A stretch of DNA of 64,000 bases from Thiocystis minor. Its GTDB lineage: Bacteria > Pseudomonadota > Gammaproteobacteria > Chromatiales > Chromatiaceae. A program made the position numbers and the translations under genes. The stretch lies in NCBI RefSeq assembly GCF_016653465.1, contig NZ_NHSQ01000070.1, positions 49,751-113,750 of the forward strand. Direction: 5' to 3'. This document shows, piece by piece, positions 58,279 through 64,000 of this stretch. Numbering within the stretch: the first letter of the stretch is position 1; the number at the start of each line of letters is the position of its first letter. The notes under the pieces are model-generated. The model was not told where the DNA came from, did not search any database, and saw only the letters and a list, made by a program, of their open reading frames with translations.

Positions 58279-61200
58279 TCAATCATCCTCACTGTCCGAA
58301 TCATCCATCTTGATCAGCGCATTGAGATCGATGATATGAGTTCGCGTGAAATAGATGGTCGCGTCCTCTTCCGCAAGCATGACATCCATCTCGTTGGCTT
58401 CGATTGCAAGGAAGAAGTCCCGCATCTTTTCCGTAGTGCCATTTGCGTATTTGTACATCGCCGCATGGTTTGGGCAGAGGGAAAGATAATTCTGATAGTG
58501 ACGCTTCTTGAGCCCTGGTAGAAACTCAACGGCCTCGAAGTAATGGCTGCCATCGGAAAGCTTGAAAGGAAGAGCCGTTTTGCACACCTGGCAAATCATT
58601 TCGCCGTCGCTGTTCGTATACTGGGCTCGCAGATAGGGATCTGTTTCTTTCTTGACCGCTTCTCTTGCAATGGAGACGGATCTGGTTCGTTGTTCAGTCA
58701 GGCGCTCCGGCGCCTCGGATGCTTGCTCTTGAACGCGCGTTACACGTCGCTCAGAATTATCAGGTGTGCGTTCAGGCAACTCGATTTGGCGCCTGTTTTT
58801 ATATTCCTGTTTTAATCTTGATCGCTCGCCTGAATCGAGTTCCGCGAACCACTTGGCATCTTTCAGTGATTCATCGTCATCGAAGCCTAACTGCTTCGCT
58901 ATCTCACGTCTTCTACGGCTATCCGCGGATACTTTTGAAATCTCTTCACCGAAATGAATTGCTTCAAGCCAGGACCAGCCAGAATCAAAGGCAAACCCGT
59001 CAGGGAGAAGGTCACGGTCTGCATCTCTGGGACGGACAAAGCCCCCCTCTTTTTGTGGTATCCACTTGCTTTTAGTCAGCAAAACGGCGAGCTGAGAAGG
59101 TGCTTCGCGTAGCGGGTAACTTGAGTTATTTCGATATATCGCTTTAGTCCAATCCTGGTTTTTAGGATTTGCACAAGCTTTCCAAACAAGTCGCGAGAGA
59201 CATTCACACTGGTTTTTCAAAATGCCACCTAATCCAGGGATCGTGAAGTCTCTATCAATTTTATAGGATGTTATATTTCCTGGTGCTTTCCAAACAAGGT
59301 TTTTCACGTCAGGGTTTTCATTGCAGGAAACCTCGTGTATATACAAATCGTCAACCACCCCCAATTTCCTTGAAAAAGCAACAAGCCTACGAATCGATAT
59401 TTTTTGCTCTTTATAATCTCCAGACAAAGCGAATCGACGCTCAATTTTTTTAATAGCCAGATAATAGGCGCCTAACCCTGAATCCGAATATGGAACATCA
59501 AGATACATATGGCCTGGGCGACACCAGTTGCCATCTTCATTTTTGAAAATCCAGTAGTCCTTGAAAAGGATTGAACATTCTGGCCGATTCTCCACCAGTG
59601 CCATGAAACGTTTGATATCACTAATCCTTGGATCAAATTCATCATCGATAACATAACGTTGCTGGAGCAACGCCTCAACCTGTTCAGGCTCTCCAACCTC
59701 TCGAACGCCTATTTTTTCCAAGAGTTTTTTTGCAGTCTCCTGTTCAGTTTTATTATTTCCAGATGTATAAATCTCCACGGCAACCCTGGGAAGCAATTCA
59801 TCATGCACTTCCTCGGCATCTGGAAAAAAGCACTGATTACCGACACTGTAATCACCGTTGCTTAGCTTAATGATTCGGAGTTCTTTCAATCGTCCAAGGC
59901 TGTACTGAGAATCCAACTCATGGTAAATGAGCGCATAGAGGTTTTGATGCCACTCGTCCGACTTCGTAGCCATCCAGTCCAAAAACTCGGTTTCTGGATT
60001 AGACCAATCATTATCCGTCACACGCCTCTCAAGCACTTTCAGGAAGCTATCGATATCCCATTCACGGATCTCCAAACCAGAAAGAAAGCGATCTGCATCG
60101 CTATTCTTTTGTGTTATGCCAACCGCCCACTCCCATCGGTGGTCACCGAAGTCTACCAGAAATAAAATGTCATCCATGGATAGCAAGCTTTTAAGTGATG
60201 CTTTCGCCTGTAACAGATGACTGGCAGGCGCATGAGATTTGGCAAAGGTCGGGGTTAATGGCTTGGTTATCATCTCATCCCTAATCGCTGTGCGTATGGT
60301 GTTATATCTTTGGGGAATGCGGTCTTGAAGATTTGGCAGTACCCCGAGGAAATCGCCAGTCAATAAGTTGAGGTCTCGGATGACGTGAAGTGAATCTGCT
60401 ACCAATCTCGCCAGGTTGTTAAAAAGTGGAGCATTCGCAGGCGTTTCCTTGATGCTCGCACGACTGAGTTCCGGTACGAATGGACCGTGCAAGTGAAATC
60501 GTAGTCCAGATGTCTCTTTTTGAGCGGGAAAGAAAACGGCAACATGACCCAGACTGGCTGGCACGATCCTGAATTGATCCGCGAGGTTCTTGCGAGCTTT
60601 TTTGTCGCCGATCATCGGCAGCTTCTCCAACTCGAACGCAACAGCAACACGCTGTTTTTTAAATCCTTTGACTGCACGCATAAAGCGTAAATAATGTGAA
60701 CTCGCTGTGGTTTCTCCTACGATGCGCTTTTGTATTTCAATATGATGCTTGGAGTGCGTAATTCGCACCACTTCTCCCTTGAAACCGCCAGGTGATTCCC
60801 AAGCGATAGAACTGATACGAGATAGAAAAAGCAGCGTGGTTTCAGACAATTCATTCAATCCTTCCTCAATCTCGGCATAAGCATTGCTTGCCGGCTTCTT
60901 TGGATTATTGAATGGAAAAACGAAACGGGTAACGCCGTCTAGCTCCGAATCCAACGGCAACTCAGAAGGCAAGACAAGCTCCGAAATTTCAAAGGCAAAG
61001 GTCGGAGACCAGATACGCGGCGTTTCCGTGTAAGCAAAAACCGCTTTGAACCCGATCCCAAAGCGTCCGATTTTGTCCTCGTCCTTAACCTTTGTCCCTT
61101 CGCCTATATCCGTGATGGCATAGATATCCTGGGGCTCAAACGGACGCCCATTGTGTTCAAAGGTGAGACTCGTTCTGGTCAGGATGAACTTCGCTTCGGT

Positions 61201-61353
61201 CGCACCGGTATCCTCGGCATTCTGTAACAGCTCGTAAATGAAATGAGCTCTGTCTGGATACAGATCCTCGACGATCTTGCGGATTCCCGTATGTTTTTTC
61301 AGCACTCGGGCCAGATCTTCCCGATCGAGTCGAATATCTTCAATGATGCTCAT
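58279..61353 (-). CDS. Sacsin-like GHKL ATPase with C-terminal degenerate HNH/zinc module
   Basis: A 1024-residue protein. The N-terminus is a GHKL (Hsp90-like) ATPase as in sacsin: the N-box AHFIYELLQNAEDTGATEAKF, then DIGEGTKVKDEDKIGRFGIGFKAVFAY (G-box). A long middle with no domain I can name follows. Near the end a module has CQVC (921-924), H937 in GSHYFEAVEFLP, and LCPNHAAMY (C960, H963). It resembles an HNH domain, but the catalytic His pair is replaced (EAVEFL instead of EAHHI). It starts 8 bp after the SNF2 helicase stop with an AGGAAGG site. Base composition falls clearly below that of its neighbours, especially at 59-60.3 kb, which suggests transfer. Confidence 0.85.
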   Translation of the reverse strand: MSIIEDIRLDREDLARVLKKHTGIRKIVEDLYPDRAHFIYELLQNAEDTGATEAKFILTRTSLTFEHNGRPFEPQDIYAITDIGEGTKVKDEDKIGRFGIGFKAVFAYTETPRIWSPTFAFEISELVLPSELPLDSELDGVTRFVFPFNNPKKPASNAYAEIEEGLNELSETTLLFLSRISSIAWESPGGFKGEVVRITHSKHHIEIQKRIVGETTASSHYLRFMRAVKGFKKQRVAVAFELEKLPMIGDKKARKNLADQFRIVPASLGHVAVFFPAQKETSGLRFHLHGPFVPELSRASIKETPANAPLFNNLARLVADSLHVIRDLNLLTGDFLGVLPNLQDRIPQRYNTIRTAIRDEMITKPLTPTFAKSHAPASHLLQAKASLKSLLSMDDILFLVDFGDHRWEWAVGITQKNSDADRFLSGLEIREWDIDSFLKVLERRVTDNDWSNPETEFLDWMATKSDEWHQNLYALIYHELDSQYSLGRLKELRIIKLSNGDYSVGNQCFFPDAEEVHDELLPRVAVEIYTSGNNKTEQETAKKLLEKIGVREVGEPEQVEALLQQRYVIDDEFDPRISDIKRFMALVENRPECSILFKDYWIFKNEDGNWCRPGHMYLDVPYSDSGLGAYYLAIKKIERRFALSGDYKEQKISIRRLVAFSRKLGVVDDLYIHEVSCNENPDVKNLVWKAPGNITSYKIDRDFTIPGLGGILKNQCECLSRLVWKACANPKNQDWTKAIYRNNSSYPLREAPSQLAVLLTKSKWIPQKEGGFVRPRDADRDLLPDGFAFDSGWSWLEAIHFGEEISKVSADSRRRREIAKQLGFDDDESLKDAKWFAELDSGERSRLKQEYKNRRQIELPERTPDNSERRVTRVQEQASEAPERLTEQRTRSVSIAREAVKKETDPYLRAQYTNSDGEMICQVCKTALPFKLSDGSHYFEAVEFLPGLKKRHYQNYLSLCPNHAAMYKYANGTTEKMRDFFLAIEANEMDVMLAEEDATIYFTRTHIIDLNALIKMDDSDSEDD

Positions 61354-61361
61354 GGCCCTTC

Positions 61362-64000
61362 CTAATTCGTGATGGTCAACACGCCCAAAACCACCGGCGT
61401 CGCATGAATATCCCCACTCTCAGCCGCCCGACGCAAATCAGCCAGACGCCGCTCGAAATCCTCCCGCGCTCGGGTCAGCTCGCCTTGCCGCATCAGCCGG
61501 ATCTTGTCATTGGTCGCCGCCGCGAGTTGGTCCTCAAGGAGCGTGCAGCGTGCGCGGTGACTGACGGTGAGACTCTGAATCCGATGTTCGACCAGCTCGC
61601 GGTTTCCAGCGATATGGTTCGCTTGAGCCAAACTCCACTGACTGTGATGCCGAGTATCCAGTGCGTCAAACTGCGCCACATTTGGGACTGCACCCTCTGG
61701 CGTATCCGTCGCTATCGGTAACAACCTCATGAGCGCATCCTCGATGACCGCCTCCGTTGACACGGCGATCAGTGTCTCATCCACCTTCACGCCCCACTTC
61801 TGCCAGCGGTAGAGCGCAAAGGGATAGTCACCGGCGGCAACTGCCTCGCTGTACACGGCGAGAGACGCCTGGACCGCCTCGGGTTGTTCCAGTTGCCGCG
61901 CGGCCTGCCGCACCAGGGGGTGCAAGACATTCAGATGGACGGTGTTTGGATGGTCCGCGGCCGTCTTCTGATCGAAGGTGACAGAGAGCGTGAGTTGCCC
62001 GCCCTTGAGCCATTTTTCCCACTCGCGGGCCACCGGATCATTGGCGCGCGGCAAACCTTTGAAGTCGTTGAGCAGCCGGGCGCGGGCTTCCTGATTCAGG
62101 CGCAGTGTCTTCAGCGGTTTCTCACCCTTCAGGTACTCGGTGTCAGGCTCCAGGCGATTTGCCAAATAGGTCGTCACGCAGCGTTGCAGTGCCGCCGGGG
62201 ACAGCCAGAAGGTTTCCGCCGCCTCGATCTCCTGGCGCCAGGTCTGGTTCGGCACGTCGAGTCCAAATAATTCGCTTTGCGTCGACTCCAGCCGCTCCTC
62301 CTCCTGAATCTCCCGAATCCCGTTGTCCGCGAGCTGCTGCAAGCGTTGCGCACGTTGCGCCGGGGTCAGCGTGAAGTTATCCGCGATGTCATGCAGTTCC
62401 TTGGTGATCTCGCCGAGAATCTCCTCGCTACCACCGACGGCATGCTGGAAGACACCAATGCGCCACAAACAGCGTTCGTAGATGTCGGCATCGACGGTCC
62501 CCGGCGTGATGAGGTTGACGATCGCCACCATCTCGCTTTTTTGGCCGTAGCGGTCGATACGGCCGATGCGTTGCTCGATCCGCATAGGGTTCCATGGCAG
62601 GTCGTAGTTGACGAGCAGATCGCAGAACTGGAAGTCGAGTCCCTCGCAACCCACCTCGGACGACAGCAGCACGTCCAACGCCTCGGGGAGATCCTTCGGG
62701 AGTGCGAAACGGCGGCGCAGATCAGCCCGTTCCTCATCGGGCACATCGCCATGGATCAATCCATAACGCATCCCGGCGCGCTGCGTGTGATCGGCCAGAT
62801 ATGCCAGCGTATGACGGTAGGTGCTGAAGACCAGGGCCTTGTTGTTGGACATCTGGCCTTTGTCGCGCAGAACCTTGACGAAGGCGTCAACCTTCGGATC
62901 CTGCGGATCGAGATCCGCTGCCTGCTCCAGCAAGGCTTCAATGTCCGCCCGTACCTGATCGACAAAGCTGAAATCGACCTCGATGTCGCTATCGCCAGAT
63001 TCCATCGCTTCGAGCTGATCCAGCTTGCCGCCGAGGATGTTCCGCAACAGAGGTGCAAGACCATAGATGCAGCTTGCCGCCTGACGGCGGATGGTCGTCA
63101 TCATGAATTTCACATTCTGCTGGCCGTGGCAGAACGTCAGGATGCGCGCCACGAGATCCAGCAGATCGTCATGCAGACGCTGCTGCGCGGGCGTGAAGGC
63201 GAGGGTCAGTGTCTCCGGCTTGCGAGTGGTGAACTCGCCGATGTCGCGGCGACGGGTGCGGTTGATCAGCGGACTGAAGGTGTAGAGTTCTTCCAGGGCG
63301 CGCGTCAGACCCACCCGCGCGGCAATGTCGATGGGCTCATCCGTCAGCCGGTCATAGATGGCCTGGAATGCCGGCGATTCACGCAGGAACAACCGGCCCC
63401 ATTCGGTCTGCGCAACCTCATCTAGGCAGGTCCGCGCCTCGGCCTGCCAACCGTCCTCGGCTGACCGGCAATGCTTGATGGCCTGATTGATGGGTCGATT
63501 CGGCGCGGCCATCTGCGCGAAGCTGGCGTGGTCGATGACCAGATCCGGCCGCAAGACATTGAGCAGGGTAAAAAGATCCTCGCTGCCCAACTGCACCGGC
63601 GTGGCGGTGAGAAACACCGCAGCTTGAGCGTTGTCGCAGAAATAGCGCACACCCTGATGGAGATAGGTCGCCGGGTTGCGGATATGGTGCGCCTCATCGA
63701 CGATCACCAGATCGAACTTGGGCGGCGGATCCAGCGCCAGCAATCCCCGTTTCTTCTGCTTGCCTTTGCCGCTGTCGCCGAAGACTAGATCCTCGTTGAA
63801 GAGGGAGAACGGCAGAATGGCCTTGGCGTACTGTTCGGGCCATTCGCCGTCGAGATGCGTTTCCTGCAAGCAATGCCGCAACAGTGAACCATCCAGCGCC
63901 GTGAACTGCTCATCGAAGCGCCGCATCTCGACATACCATTTGCGTTCGGAGACGAGCGCCTTGGGGCAGATGATGAGCACGGATCGAATGTCCATGCGCG
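61362..64000 (-). CDS. SNF2-family helicase, 5' part beyond the window
   Basis: At least 877 residues of a SNF2/RapA-like helicase. Visible are the DEAH box (LVIVDEAHHIRNPATYL), motif III (VFLTATPVQLGSEDLF), motif V (VGCEGLDFQFCDLLVNYDLP) and motif VI (MRIEQRIGRIDRYGQKSE). Walker A lies upstream, outside the window, so the start is unknown. A long C-terminal region of about 350 residues (helical, with TFWLSPAALQRCVT and a coil near the end) is not shared with RapA. It is the first visible gene of an operon with the GHKL ATPase. SNF2 helicases of this shape occur in several defence systems, such as DISARM, but no methylase or DrmA/B is visible here. Confidence 0.88.
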   Translation of the reverse strand, partial: RMDIRSVLIICPKALVSERKWYVEMRRFDEQFTALDGSLLRHCLQETHLDGEWPEQYAKAILPFSLFNEDLVFGDSGKGKQKKRGLLALDPPPKFDLVIVDEAHHIRNPATYLHQGVRYFCDNAQAAVFLTATPVQLGSEDLFTLLNVLRPDLVIDHASFAQMAAPNRPINQAIKHCRSAEDGWQAEARTCLDEVAQTEWGRLFLRESPAFQAIYDRLTDEPIDIAARVGLTRALEELYTFSPLINRTRRRDIGEFTTRKPETLTLAFTPAQQRLHDDLLDLVARILTFCHGQQNVKFMMTTIRRQAASCIYGLAPLLRNILGGKLDQLEAMESGDSDIEVDFSFVDQVRADIEALLEQAADLDPQDPKVDAFVKVLRDKGQMSNNKALVFSTYRHTLAYLADHTQRAGMRYGLIHGDVPDEERADLRRRFALPKDLPEALDVLLSSEVGCEGLDFQFCDLLVNYDLPWNPMRIEQRIGRIDRYGQKSEMVAIVNLITPGTVDADIYERCLWRIGVFQHAVGGSEEILGEITKELHDIADNFTLTPAQRAQRLQQLADNGIREIQEEERLESTQSELFGLDVPNQTWRQEIEAAETFWLSPAALQRCVTTYLANRLEPDTEYLKGEKPLKTLRLNQEARARLLNDFKGLPRANDPVAREWEKWLKGGQLTLSVTFDQKTAADHPNTVHLNVLHPLVRQAARQLEQPEAVQASLAVYSEAVAAGDYPFALYRWQKWGVKVDETLIAVSTEAVIEDALMRLLPIATDTPEGAVPNVAQFDALDTRHHSQWSLAQANHIAGNRELVEHRIQSLTVSHRARCTLLEDQLAAATNDKIRLMRQGELTRAREDFERRLADLRRAAESGDIHATPVVLGVLTITN

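Noticed and set aside
58062-58313. 83-residue plus-strand frame after the PIN remnant
   Set aside because: No family match, no start signal, and its end overlaps the GHKL ATPase gene.

Overview
The window is GC-rich gammaproteobacterial chromosome. It probably comes from a purple sulfur bacterium (Chromatiaceae) or a close sulfur oxidiser. The best clue is a four-haem TsdB-TsdA thiosulfate dehydrogenase fusion at 51.2 kb, an arrangement known from Marichromatium. The RapA, ClpS-ClpA, TrxC, CnoX, SerB and RpoH set also fits. The genus is inference; there is no rRNA in the window to test it.

Region by region: (1) 0-1 kb, an IS21-type element end (IstB) that has cut a tyrosine-type integrase. 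(2) 1.1-20.7 kb, mostly housekeeping: trxC and cnoX, a DUF29 protein, tilS, a coiled-coil DUF3782-like protein, accA, a Uma2-type protein, a YdjM-like membrane protein, an AguB-type amidase, a TrpD2-like protein with a Rieske ferredoxin, a host-attachment-family protein, an FRG-domain protein, clpS-clpA, a cold-shock gene with a clear sigma-70 promoter, icd, rapA and a Nudix hydrolase. (3) 21-31.4 kb, phoB-phoR, decayed transposases, two cobalamin genes (CobE/CbiG-like and cbiA), a TIM-barrel protein, a decayed metal P-type ATPase/DUF5132/HMA locus, and smc. (4) 31.6-51.1 kb, a Ser/Thr-type phosphatase and a dense signalling stretch: three large hybrid histidine kinases, two paralogous single-domain receivers, an OmpR-type regulator, a receiver-EAL protein and a receiver-GGDEF protein, with rpoH and serB between them. 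(5) 51.2-52.8 kb, tsdBA. (6) 52.9-64 kb, a defence island on the minus strand.

The defence island holds a Septu system (ptuA-ptuB), a second two-gene unit (ABC-type ATPase plus a probable PD-(D/E)XK protein) that I cannot assign to a named system, a PIN-domain remnant, and an operon of a SNF2 helicase with a 1024-residue sacsin-like GHKL ATPase ending in a degenerate HNH/zinc module. A fragment of PTS Enzyme I and a tandem EIIB fragment lie on either side of Septu. This suggests the defence genes landed in, and destroyed, a sugar PTS operon.

The two unassigned modules (55.9-57.7 kb and 58.3-64 kb) are the best candidates for undescribed biology. Other unusual items are a composite palindromic repeat element at 41.27-41.51 kb, an AAAGG tract with exact 10-bp spacing upstream of the EAL gene, and heptanucleotide repeats at three loci, one of them inside the smc hinge.
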